Of a stretch of DNA of 20,070 bases, positions 7,926 to 16,300 are shown piece by piece. Both the position numbers and the translations under genes were made by a program. Numbering within the stretch: the stretch's first letter is position 1; every line of letters begins with the position of its first letter. The stretch is taken from NCBI GenBank assembly GCA_003427395.1, contig BFEA01000076.1, positions 648,524 to 668,593 on the forward strand, read 5' to 3'. Under the pieces are notes generated by a model. That model was not told the DNA's origin. It made no database searches and saw nothing but the letters and a program-made list of their open reading frames with translations. Source of the stretch: Chara braunii. Taxonomy: Eukaryota > Streptophyta > Charophyceae > Charales > Characeae.

Positions 7926-10013
7926 ACCGATTTCTTTGAAGACGCCCTCATACATCTGTATGAGGAAGAATTCATGTTCGTTCTGATTCGTACCCTGCTC
8001 CTCCCGAGTGAGGCTGACTAGGTACTGACACTCCTTCTGCGCCCAGGTTTCGGCCAACGTCATTACGGCGTCCCGTCCCCCTTCCACGGCCATCGCCATC
8101 ATCTCTTCCCTGACCCCTTCTTCTGCTCCCCACGAGTCCTTCTCCTCTTTACGCCTGACCGTGGTGGCTGGTCCTTCCCCGAGTTCTGCAACTACTGGAG
8201 GCGCGCCTTTTTCCAAGGTCTGAATCAGCAACTGACCTGTTGTAATTGCTGGATCTGCCATCTCATTATCCACCACAAGGGTCCCTCCTTCATACTCAAG
8301 GAAAGCGTCAATTGGTTCCGCGTCCTCTATTCCTTCTAGCGTGATACATACCCTGCTCAGCCCATCTGCCCTGTTTCGAAGCCCCGCAATCTGCTCGACC
8401 TTGTAATCGAATTGCCATAGGAAGCCTATCCATCTGCCAACGGTCGGATCTATAGGCTTGTAGTTCTTTAGGGCCCCGGCAACGTTGGTGGGATCGATCC
8501 TTAGGATAAATCGCCTCCCGAACAGGTATGCCTGGAAGGTCTTAAGGCAATGTAGGATTGCTAAGACCTCCTTCTTGAACTGCGAGTACCACCGTTCTGC
8601 CGAATTCAGGGTTCTACTTTCAAATCTGATTGGTCTTTCTTTGTCCTCCTCACTTCTATGTATCAATACTCCTCCAACTGCCAGCGGTCCCCCGTCTGTC
8701 TCTAGGATGAAGGGTCGTCCTACCTCGTCATTGAAACAGGGCGCTACTAGAGTGACCTGGTCGGACGACAGGATGTCTTTCAGAGTTTGGGCCGCCGCTT
8801 CCCTATCCTCGGTCCAATCCATAGTGCCACCTTCCCTAATCATTGCGTGGATAGGCTCTGCTATCTTTGCGAATCCTTTCATGAAGATCCTCAAGAACCC
8901 CACCACCCCTAGGAAGGCTCGTACTTCCGTTGTGGTGCGCAGGGGTGTTGGCCACTGGGAGATCTTATCAATCTTTGCTGGATCGGGTCTCCTTCCATAA
9001 GCTCCACAACGAAATCCCATTATGGTTACTTCTGGGACGGCTAGGATTCTCTTGGGTCCGCTTGCAGTAATGTTGTAGACTAGGAATCGCTGGGGTAAGT
9101 CCTTAATATCCTGCAAGTGGTCCCAGACGAACTTCCGCACTCCCGGTTGTACCTCCGTCTCATCCTTGTATCTTGCGCCTTTCACGGGATTATCATCTAT
9201 GTAAGGTTCACACTTTTCCGGAAACATATCCCCTGCGACGACGAGCATCCTCCTCTGAGCCTCTAGTACCGCATTTGTGAAGCCCATAGGGGTCACTTGT
9301 ATTTGCAGCTGTCCTACGGGGGTGTGCATTGCGGTGTACGGTCTATCCTTCGCATTGAGCGGCAACTGATCATATCCTGAGTACAAGTCTACCAGGGAGT
9401 AAATGCTCCGCCCCGCATGAGATTCTGCCAACAAGTCGACCTGTGGGAGTGAGTCTGCGTCCCTAATTGTTACCGCATTGAGCTTCTGCAGGTCCTGGAT
9501 CCACCTGAGCGTCTTATTGGGCTTCCTGAACACGAATCATTTGTTCGCGTAGGGGGATGTGGTGAGTTCAGCCATGAAAGAATCTATCTTGGCTCTAAGC
9601 AGGTCGGTGACCTTTGCTGCTATCCCAAACTCATAGGTGGGCCCTTTATCATTCCAACATTCGTGTTGTACGGTGTGGATCCTGACAGGGGGAACTAGCT
9701 TTGCGTCCAATCGCCCTTTCTGATGATCGTTGAAGGCGAAAGCTAAATGAAACTTCTCACATTCTTTTCTTATCAATTGAGTTTCTTCCGCTGTTAGAAA
9801 CCCTTCCACTCCTATTTTCATGGTATCTGCTACCTCATCTGGTATGCGATGCCCTTCCGTTGCTCGTCTCTCCCTTATTACCCGCAAAATTTCTTCCTCT
9901 TTTTCCATGGCCTCTTCCTTTGACGTTTCTACTAGGATCGAGACCGGCTTGGCCTTCTTGCCTACGGGTTTAAACTTTCGCACACTACCTTCGGGGATCT
10001 TTCTCCTAAAAAA
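7926..10013 (-). pseudogene. pol: Reverse transcriptase-RNase H of the gypsy element, one internal stop
   Basis: The RT part starts near GRLDAKLVPPVRIHT and continues with SPYANK, a TGA at 9537-9539 where Trp is expected, then FVFRKPNKTLRWIQDLQKLN. The palm motifs SLVDLYSGYDQLPL and the catalytic box EPYIDDNPVKG are intact. A connection domain (PTPLRTTTEVRAFLGVVGFLR) leads to RNase H, with PFILETDGG, ERWYSQFKKEVLAI, LRIDPTN and RADGLSR carrying the acidic residues. A linker of about 130 residues follows, up to the integrase deletion. The frame is -1 to protease and opens at or before the slippery heptamer. Apart from the single stop the 700-codon region is continuous, so decay is probably fairly recent. 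Confidence 0.92.
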
Positions 10014-11203
10014 TGAACGGTCGGGATCGGCCTTGCTACCTCCAAGACGAGGGGCTGGATGCTGACTAGCTTCTCATTCAGACAGTAGCCCTTTCGAACC
10101 TCATCCTCAAATCTAGCAAGCGCTGCGAGGTCCACCCCCGCTTTGTGGTACCTGATGGCCTTAACGAGTTGTAATAAATCTGGGATTTCAAGCACCACCT
10201 CCGACGTTTCGTTCCGGCCTTCCTTTGGTTTGGCCAGGCTGGCCCCAAGTTCGACTTCCGACTCTTTTTCTGCCACCATAACTTCCAGGGCCTCGTCCTC
10301 TTGCCTCCTCTTCTTCAGGGGTAGACCCATCTTGATCCACTCCTTCTTGCTAAAGGCTGCCCCCTTCCGTGCACTTTCTTCGAATGCTGGCGACCAGGTT
10401 GCCAATTTGCCCTTCGGAGGGTCCCCTCCAGTTCCGAGGAGTCTGAGGAGTTCCCCGGTACCAGTCACCGGATCCTCTATATCTACCATGTACGTGCCGT
10501 CATGCAAGTGCATGCCAATCATTTCTACATTGGCACGCCATGGTCTCCTAAGGATTATGTCATGGTCCATTTCTTCCATGACGGTCATCCGTTGGAAAGA
10601 CCAGATGGATTCCCGGACTCCTGCCCTGACCGCGCATTTGGTGACGTACCCAGTGAAGGGGATTTCTCCGCCTGCTCCCCTGATACTCCCTGCTACTTCC
10701 TTGTTTACTGTGCACCCTGTGATTGTTGCGAAATCCCGTCGTGTGAGGGTAATTTCCACGTCGTCATCCACTAATGCATCGGTGTGGTGAGTTCCGATCT
10801 GGATTTTAAGCTTTCCTACGGGTAGTGCGTGAAAGCTAAGTTTAGTGCCAGGCGATGCTCACATGACTTCACCACCTTCTCGGTCCGGCAGGTTCAGACG
10901 AATATCAGCAAAAACTTTTTCCAGATCTTCCAGGCCCCCTGGAATGCTTTGGAGGTTAGAGACCCCTTGTGGCGCCTCGGCCTCCTCGGTACCCTGTTCC
11001 TGTGGTTCCAGAGCCTCCTCTACTTCTACCCGTTTACGTGTCAATAGCTGCCTGAGGCCCTTGAGCAGTCTCGGGCTTGCCTGCAGCATGGTCTGGAAGG
11101 ATACCGACACCATGGTGCCCAGGAGTTTGCTCAGTGTGTCATCTAATTCGGGCTGCGTCAGAATCGGGATCTGGTATCTTAACTTCTTTTTTGTCGCCGT
11201 GGC
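9962..11203 (-). pseudogene. pro: Linker and retroviral-type aspartic protease of the gypsy element
   Basis: The linker segment (LRYQIPILTQPELDDTLSKLL, then SVSFQTMLQASPRLLKGLRQLL) is bounded by TAA at 11204-11206 and TGA at 10859-10861. Both could come from Gln and Arg codons by one C-to-T change. The protease follows: LPVGKLKIQIG, the active-site region DALVDDDVEITL, and later the HDIILRRPW segment, resembling the family G-x-D-x-x-LG-x-P-W-x block. Retroelement proteases need Asp-Ser/Thr/Asp-Gly; here the glycine position (10760-10762) reads Asp, so catalysis is probably lost. A further region, partly charged (LKKRRQEDEALEV), leads to the RT. The frame ends at 9962, overlapping the RT frame, with a slippery site inside the overlap. 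Confidence 0.8.
10007..10013 (-). promoter_or_regulatory. Candidate -1 ribosomal frameshift site, T TTT TTA
   Basis: The minus strand reads TTTTTTA. In the protease frame the codons are caT TTT TTA, the X XXY YYZ phase. Slipping back one base gives TTT TTT AGG, which is the RT frame, continuing open through RT and RNase H. The same heptamer works in HIV-1. I did not demonstrate a downstream pseudoknot. A 1-nt deletion in a T run would leave the same trace. Confidence 0.45.
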
Positions 11204-11778
11204 TTAATCTACCGGTTCCTCTTCCCTCGTTTTCCCATAGACCTTCTCTTGATCCCCGACTTCGGTCTCTTGCTGGCCCGTGCTAGTCCCTGCGAATTCT
11301 TCCATTACTGTATCTTGAATAAGCTTCTTTTCTGCGCCGGCCCAGCGGGTGGTGATATTTACCCTATCCTGGTCATTGCCTTCTAGGATAAAATTGGCCT
11401 GTGGTCCCCGTCCCCTTGGCTGGTCCCAGACAATCTCGGCTATCGGCTCTGCTTCTACGACAGCTATCTCTAAGTTGTTCAGGAGAATGACGGCTCGCTG
11501 CATCCCTCCTGGCGAGTTCCAATTGACACGCTCCCCTCGGGGTCCGAGGATCTCGCCTTTGAGGGACCTACTGCACCTCTGCCGCTCAATATCGTGACTC
11601 GGGGTCCGAGGATCTCGCCTTTGAGGGACCTACTGCACCTCTGCCGCTCAATATCGTGACTGAGTCTCGGATAGGCCCGTACAAAATGCCCAATCATGGT
11701 GCAATACTTGCATTGTTCGTTGGCCGGGTCCCTTCTGCCAAATCCCCGGTTTGCTACAACTGCCGGAACCACGGCCTC
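11204..11778 (-). pseudogene. Nucleocapsid knuckle and Gag-protease junction, frame broken by duplication
   Basis: After the TAA that closes the main Gag frame, the same frame continues with VVANRGFGRRDPANEQ and a zinc knuckle CKYCTMIGHFVRAY. The spacing is C-x2-C-x4-H-x4, but the fourth ligand at 11671-11673 is Tyr (TAT) instead of Cys (TGT). A 62-bp tandem duplication then shifts the frame. The downstream segment, from QRAVILLNNLEIAVVEAEP to EEEPVD, ends in TAA at 11204-11206. Such knuckles bind element RNA in the capsid, so this one is probably impaired twice: a missing ligand and a shift just after it. Confidence 0.8.
11536..11660. repeat. 62-bp perfect tandem duplication in gag-pol
   Basis: CTCGGGGTCCGAGGATCTCG and the sequence after it, through ATCGTGAC, occurs at 11536 and again at 11598, with no difference that I can see. 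Since 62 is not a multiple of three, the second copy shifts the frame. Discounting one copy would put Gag and the following linker-protease segment in one frame. Identity of the copies implies a recent event. Each copy also contains CTCGGGGTCCGAG, an imperfect palindrome that may have promoted slippage. Confidence 0.95.
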
Positions 11779-13221
11779 TTAGGGCGGGAGGGCGGGTCTG
11801 GACACTTGCGCCTGCATCACTAACAACGCATTTTCCATTCTGTCCATCTTGCTCTCAACCCCGTGCACCCGTTCGTGCGGGCTCTCCATCCCCTTCTTGA
11901 CCTTATCACCCGTCTTCCCGGTCAGGTCTATGACCTCTCCTTCCTTAAGCAGGGCTAGCATCTTGGTGACCACTGCCTTTTCCACAAGATCTGTTACGGT
12001 GCTGAAGTCCACATCTCTCGTGTATTCGAATTTACTGGTCTGTTGGTATGCCGACAAAATCTTATCTTTATCAAACTCGGAGAACTGCCTGAGGAAGTAT
12101 TTACTCACTATGCGGTCCGTTACCCTGGGAATTCGCAGAGCCACTAACTTGAATGCCCTTAGGAAATCGTTGTAAGTCGCATAGTTTTTCTTCTGGATTG
12201 CGGCTAATTCGGCCTCTGTTGCCATTTTCTCTGCCTTCAGGTATTTCCTCATCATCTCATTCCTGGTCTCTTTCCAGGATCCACTGGAGGCGACGATGGC
12301 CATAATGTCCCTTCCCAAGCTTAGCGACATGTGCTGCCCTAGGTGCTCCATCTTTTCCTCTTCCGTCCATTTCAGTAAGGCTGCTAGGTTCTCATAGTCT
12401 ATTAGAAACTTCGTAATGTTGGCCCCATCGAACGTGAGTTTCTTCTTTGCATCTGCGAGATACCCTTGGTTCTTGTTTAGTGTCCTGGTGAGGGTGGCGA
12501 CTACCCTCTCGGAGCCACCCGCTTCTCCGGCTGCACTAGTCCCTTCCCCTTCCTTGCTTTCCCTCTGCTTCTCCCTGCTTTTCGGCGTTCCTTCTGGGTC
12601 GAACCATCCTAACACTCTTTCCATAAGGCTCCAGAGCCCGTCACACGCCCCTTTTACTTTCGGCGTGGCGGGCAGTCTACTAGTGCCGTTGTCGATGGCG
12701 GGTGGGGTCATAACGTTTTCCGTTCCTTCCGCCGGGGGGTCATCTTTGTCCTTCCCCTTCTTGCTAGGCGTTCCCTTGTGGCTATTATCCTTTCCTTCAT
12801 ACCTGGCCTCGTCCTGACTGGTCCTTCGCCCCTCTCGTGACCCTGTGCCCTGGGGGTCCTCCTCATCCCCGGCCATCATCTGCTCGATAAGCCTTGCCTT
12901 AAATTTTGCAGTCCGCTTTTCTATCTCAGCCAGTTTACGACGGGTATCCGAGACTTTCGTCTTTTTAGGGGTGGTTCCTGCTGAGTTCCGAGGGCTTGTT
13001 TTCACATCGTTTCCCCCTTCCCTGTTTTCCTGAGGTCCCCTTTTGCCACCCCCAGCTTTCCCGGAACTTTCTCCCGTTGAATTGTCTTTTCCATCTTTTC
13101 GGATTCCTTCCGGTTTGGCTGACTCTCGATCCTTCACTGATCCCTCGTTTCGTTCCTCGCTCCCATTCGTACCCTGGCTTCCCCTGCTCTGCTGATCATC
13201 AAACTCTTCTTCTGTCGCTAT
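11779..13221 (-). pseudogene. gag: Gag polyprotein of the gypsy element, start codon and C-terminus mutated
   Basis: About 200 N-terminal residues are Gly/Ser/Lys/Glu-rich and probably disordered. The Gag core follows: KLTFDGANITKFLIDYENLA, then a Trp/helix-rich part (SSGSWKETRNEMMRKYLKAE), YATYNDFLRAFKLVALRIP, and FLRQFSEFDKDKILSAYQQT. These match retrotransposon Gag folds of fungal gypsy elements as I know them. A Met codon is missing at the expected start: at 13219-13221 the sequence is ATA GCG ACA, and gene D has ATG GCG ACA in an alike leader, so I place the ancestral start there. The frame is open from the stop at 13231-13233 to a TAA at 11779-11781, probably a former Gln codon. A GTG at 13137 is only the first alternative start and is not meaningful in a fungus. 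Confidence 0.85.
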
Positions 13222-13234
13222 TCCCTTTACTTAG

Positions 13235-13242
13235 CCTGCACA
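13235..13242 (-). promoter_or_regulatory. TGTGCAGG motif upstream of gag
   Basis: The exact 8-mer lies 13 nt before the inferred gag start. The same 8-mer precedes B and D. It could be a 3' splice site (CAG with G as first exon base), an initiator element or a shared translation signal. After it comes CTAAGT and an A-rich stretch, as in D. Confidence 0.5.
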
Positions 13243-13675
13243 TGGAAATTTTTTTTTATGAAAGATGGCCGGTTGTTTATAAGTGCCCTAGTCCCGACCC
13301 TAGAATCCGCTTATTCCCATGCTTTTTGCGTCTTTTCATTAATCGGTACGGCTTCTCCTAATCTTTTACTTCCCAGGATGCCCTCCAGGTCTTCTTCCCG
13401 GTGACTCGCCACCGCTGTTTGGCATTTTATTACTGCCGCGCTTTGGCTCTTAGGGCGATGTCTGAGCCCAATGGCTTCCTTGTCGGGGATGGCTCTTTTA
13501 GCTTTCTGACATCTAAACGCCCAGTGTTCCCGACGCGGGTGGTTTTCCTGGTTCCCCTCAATGCTGCATTGTCAGGTCGGTCGGAACTCCAACCACTGTC
13601 CCCTCTATTCACTGATGGCTGCCTACTTTCTTAGTACCCATCCTTTATTTCCCTAGCTTCCCCTGACGCATTTTC
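13243..13675. other. Spacer between gene D and gag
   Basis: No convincing gene is present. It is clearly longer than the 68-130 bp spacers within the A-D array. It holds the TATA-like box and a T-rich run on the + strand (13249-13258). A 60-codon minus-strand frame at 13430-13612 has no motif and no likeness to the A-D proteins. Confidence 0.5.
13276..13281 (-). promoter_or_regulatory. TATA-like box upstream of gag
   Basis: TATAAA on the minus strand lies 55 bp before the inferred gag start, just after GGTCGGGACTAGGGCAC, which resembles the LTR edge TGTCGGGACTAGTGAG at 2773. This may be an internal promoter or a remnant of LTR-type promoter sequence between D and gag. Only ten or so bases match, so it is tentative. 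Confidence 0.35.
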
Positions 13676-14461
13676 TCATGCTGGTCCCTCAGGTCTGCCC
13701 TGCTTATCCGGTTCCTCGAACAGGTCAGCCAACCCAGCAAGGTAATTTTCCCCCATCTCTATTTCCCTGATAATTATTGGCTCATATTCTTCGAACGACA
13801 GGTGGGGCAATCCGAATATCAAGATCTCGAGTAATTCGAGTAGTTCCCAGGCCTGATTCCCCCAGAACAGCCCATGTCTGACCGACACATCGTAGAACAT
13901 GCTCGTTGTTTGTGGCCTAAAGAGGTGGATCCAGACCAGGGTCGAATCCAACAGGTCCCTAACTCTCTTGAGGCTACCGAATACCAAGTCCACCGTGAAA
14001 CGAGGTACTCGACACCTCAACCCGGTCATTGGGGCCTTAAACTCTCGCCAACCTCCGACCTCCACCCGAGTTCTTAATCCCACGTTTCTTCTCCCCCGTA
14101 CTTCTTGGCCCACCTTGTTCAACATCCTAGTAGCCCTCTGGAAGATTGGTAGCAACCCGTGACCTAGTGCCAATTCCGTTCCTAGCATGTACTATCCAAA
14201 TTCCGGCAGGTATACGGTCCCCGTTACCCTAAGATCGGTGTACAGATCGTCTCCCGGTCCCCTGTTAATCCTCATACCATCCCACAAACATTCCACCATC
14301 ATGAACGCCTGACCTCTTTCCAGGGTCACGACCCTCCATTCGATGTCCAATCCTTGGATCATGTAGCTTGATGGGAGCGATACCTCCCATCCGCCTCCAC
14401 TTTCCGTGGGTGGCTGCGGGTATGTCGACTGTCGCAACATCCGGACGCGTCTCGTCGCCAT
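13676..14461 (-). pseudogene. Gene D, fourth member of the tandem paralogue array, one in-frame stop
   Basis: From ATG at 14461 the frame reads 262 codons including the final stop, interrupted by a single TAG at 14192-14194. The N-terminal part (about 90 residues) has GGGWEVSLPSS, IEWRVVTL, MMVECLWDG and GTVYLPEFG. The stop follows the FG, and the same frame resumes with YMLGTELALGHGLLPIF and a C-terminal domain containing GGWREFKAP, VPRFTVDLVFG, GLFWGNQAWELLELLEIL and REIEMGENYLAGLADLFE. Paralogue A aligns across the stop without a gap, which argues against an intron. The stop is followed by TAC ATG, so reinitiation is possible. It may be a pseudogene or a gene split into two products. Function unknown. 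Confidence 0.6.
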
Positions 14462-14478
14462 TTTTGACTTAGTAGTCC

Positions 14479-14486
14479 CCTGCACA
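14479..14486 (-). promoter_or_regulatory. TGTGCAGG motif upstream of gene D
   Basis: The exact 8-mer ends 17 nt before the D start codon and is followed by GGACTACTAAGTCAAAA. The CTAAGT plus A-rich part and the first codons ATG GCG ACA parallel the gag leader. Confidence 0.5.
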
Positions 14487-14590
14487 GTTTAAACACCAAG
14501 CGGTTTTACTTATTTCATTTAATTTTCAGCTCCCGCCCGAACACTCCCCGGTCTCTAGCTTGAACCTTCCTTTTCTTTCCTTGACCTCTT

Positions 14591-15363
14591 TTATTGATCC
14601 GTCCCTACGTCCATTGGCTCATACAATCGGTACAGATCATCCACGTACACCATCCCTTGACTTAATTCCCGTCGGATGACACCCCACATGACCTCACTTC
14701 CCACGACCGGAGCCCTCGGCCTGGTGCTAAGCACAGCACGCAGGATGCGCAACACCTCATACTTCTGCTCTCCACTGAACGGGCCCATTTCTAGGAAGGC
14801 CCGATAGTATTCTCGATGTACCATCGCATCTTCATATGTCAGGCTTGCGAGGTCGGCTACCGCTTGTCTAACAAGCCCCAGACCGCCCAGCCTTTCCAGC
14901 AGGAAGGGCGGCAGCCTCATTCGTACATTTTCACTTGGCAATTCAAAGCTCCCAACCATGGCTACCCTAAGGTTTGCTCTTACATCATCCATCCTTGAGT
15001 CCGCAAACTCAAACCCCGCTCGCCGCACTAACTGTCATGCCCCTTCAAACATGCTCAACGGGTCTTCTCCTAATGCCAGCCGAACTCCGAACTCCCTCCA
15101 CCCATTTCTGACATATAAAGTCGTCCCTCTGCACGCATATGCCCCCGAGGGTCCGGGTTCCATTCCCCATTCTCATCCGCACGCCACTCAACTTTCGTCA
15201 CCAAGTAAACCATATTGTCCACAGGCTCGACCCCGACCCAATCTGCCACCTGGTGCCAGCCTTCACTTGCCGCCGGCAAGCTAACCTCTACCCCACCCGG
15301 TACTTCCCTAAGCGGTTCAATGCCCAAGGGGCGTTCCTCAAGGAACGTTCTTCTTCGCGACAT
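14591..15363 (-). pseudogene. Gene C, third paralogue, with a 1-nt deletion and an in-frame stop
   Basis: From ATG at 15363 the N-terminal domain reads MSRRRTFLEERP, GGVEVSLPAAS, VYLVTKVEW and RLYMSEMGG. A 1-nt deletion, by comparison with D, then shifts the frame between about 15090 and 15110. In the new frame LALGEDPLSMFEGA meets a TGA at 15035-15037, then QLVRRAGFEFADSRMDDV and the C-terminal domain, with MRLPPFLLERLGG, YYRAFLEMGPFSGEQKYEVLRIL and RRELSQGMVYVDDLYRLYE. The TGA column holds Thr, Glu or Lys in the other three genes, and a CGA-to-TGA change would fit. The stop TAA at the 3' end overlaps AATAAA. Probably a pseudogene; function unknown. Confidence 0.6.
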
Positions 15364-15369
15364 TGCACA
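15361..15369 (-). promoter_or_regulatory. Degenerate TGTGCA motif at the gene C start
   Basis: TGTGCAATG runs directly into the ATG of C. Where B, D and gag have CAGG, C has CAAT. If the motif is a splice acceptor, its AG is absent here. Confidence 0.3.
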
Positions 15370-15485
15370 CTCGCCTTTGTTCTTCTGGCTCGTGATCCGC
15401 ACTGAACCCTACAATGGCCAGACATCCCATTCCCTTATCTTAGCAATTTTCCCCATATTTGTCTGGCCCCATGGCTTTCCCGCGC

Positions 15486-16232
15486 TTAGTCGAACCACAG
15501 AACCTCGAACAGTTTGAACACATCATCCACATAGCAAGGTGTTGCTACTACCTCACGACAGATTATGGCCTCCCTAGTTTCCAGGGCCACCTCTTGTCGG
15601 TCATTCCTTTCAACGTCCAAAATGATAAGGACCTCCCGGGCTCTATCACCTTGGAAGGGCCCAAATTTCAAGGACGTCCTATAAAATTCCTCTGCCAGCC
15701 ATGCGCAGTCCACATGTATTCGTTCCATCGTGTTGGCTACCTCTGTTACGTGATCAAAGCCCCCAAACCAGTCTGCCACGAACTCGGGCACCCAGGTCTT
15801 GGTTCGGGTGCCAGGCGATTTAAATTCCTTCCACCCTCCCATCACGACTCTACTGCTGACCGTATCCCAACCCTGGTTGGTGAACTTTTCCCCTGCTTGC
15901 CGAACCCTTGCCTCTGCGTCCCCTAGAAGCCACATCGGATTCTGCCCTGCCGCAAGCGTCGTGCAGAACAGGTGTCAACCTTGTTCAGAGAGAACGATCG
16001 TTCCAACCGATTTCACCCTACCTTCCGCAATTTCCTCCCATCCTTCCTCTTCCCTCAACAGGTTCCAAACACGTTCTATCCATAGGTATGACAGTTCCGA
16101 CACAATTTCATACCCCCGCCAGTCACATGTAGTCCCCTTCCACTCATTACTTGGCGGTATAGACATCTCTACCCCCCTCCCGATTCGTTTCGGTTCCTAC
16201 GTGCAGTCCCATAGCTCGAGTTCCCGGGCCAT
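15486..16232 (-). pseudogene. Gene B, second paralogue, two in-frame stops
   Basis: The start is ATG at 16232 (MARELELWDCT), which matches MAR of gene A. TAG at 16197-16199 interrupts codon 12. The frame continues through GRGVEMSIPPS, YEIVSELSYLWIERVW and GTIVLSEQG to TGA at 15975-15977, then HLFCTTLAAGQNPMWLLG and the C-terminal domain, with GGWKEFKSP, VPEFVADWFGG, FYRTSLKFGPFQGDRAREVLIIL and CYVDDVFKLFE. The second stop falls at exactly the aligned codon where D has its TAG. The region aligns without gaps to intact gene A. The C-terminal domain is closest to D. Likely a pseudogene unless the stop is read through; function unknown. Confidence 0.6.
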
Positions 16233-16241
16233 CGCTTCCTA

Positions 16242-16249
16242 CCTGCACA
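16242..16249 (-). promoter_or_regulatory. TGTGCAGG motif upstream of gene B
   Basis: The exact 8-mer ends 9 nt before the ATG of B, within the 68-bp spacer between A and B. I found this 8-mer on the minus strand only here, at 14479-14486 and at 13235-13242. Confidence 0.5.
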
Positions 16250-16300
16250 TAGTCGACAGCCCGTTCCCCAGATAAGTCTCCCCCATCCTTTTCAAAAGTC

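Larger units (their letters stand above)
7413..13242 (-). mobile_element. Degenerate Ty3/gypsy LTR retrotransposon internal region (gag-pol)
   Basis: In sense order: disordered Gag N-terminus, Gag core, CCHC-like knuckle, linker, aspartic protease, RT, RNase H, and integrase C-terminus. The order RT-RNase H-integrase places it in Ty3/gypsy rather than Ty1/copia. Gag, linker and protease would share one frame if the 62-bp duplication were discounted; RT through integrase is in the -1 frame. At least six in-frame stops, a knuckle Cys-to-Tyr change and loss of the integrase core make it non-autonomous. No flanking LTR pair, primer-binding site or target duplication was found, so the true outer limits are unknown and could include the accessory ORF and the A-D array. 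Confidence 0.9.

Noticed and set aside
8485-9000. 171-codon + strand frame antisense to RT
   Set aside because: It lies wholly within the RT-RNase H coding region on the other strand, whose motifs are clear.
11779-13137. Gag starting at the GTG at 13137
   Set aside because: GTG starts are not expected in fungi; the frame is open further up, and the leader match with gene D points to 13221.
14150-16000. Introns as the explanation for the split frames of B and D
   Set aside because: A, B and D align codon for codon across the interruption with no extra bases, so there is no room for an intron; B and D differ from A only by a stop codon there.
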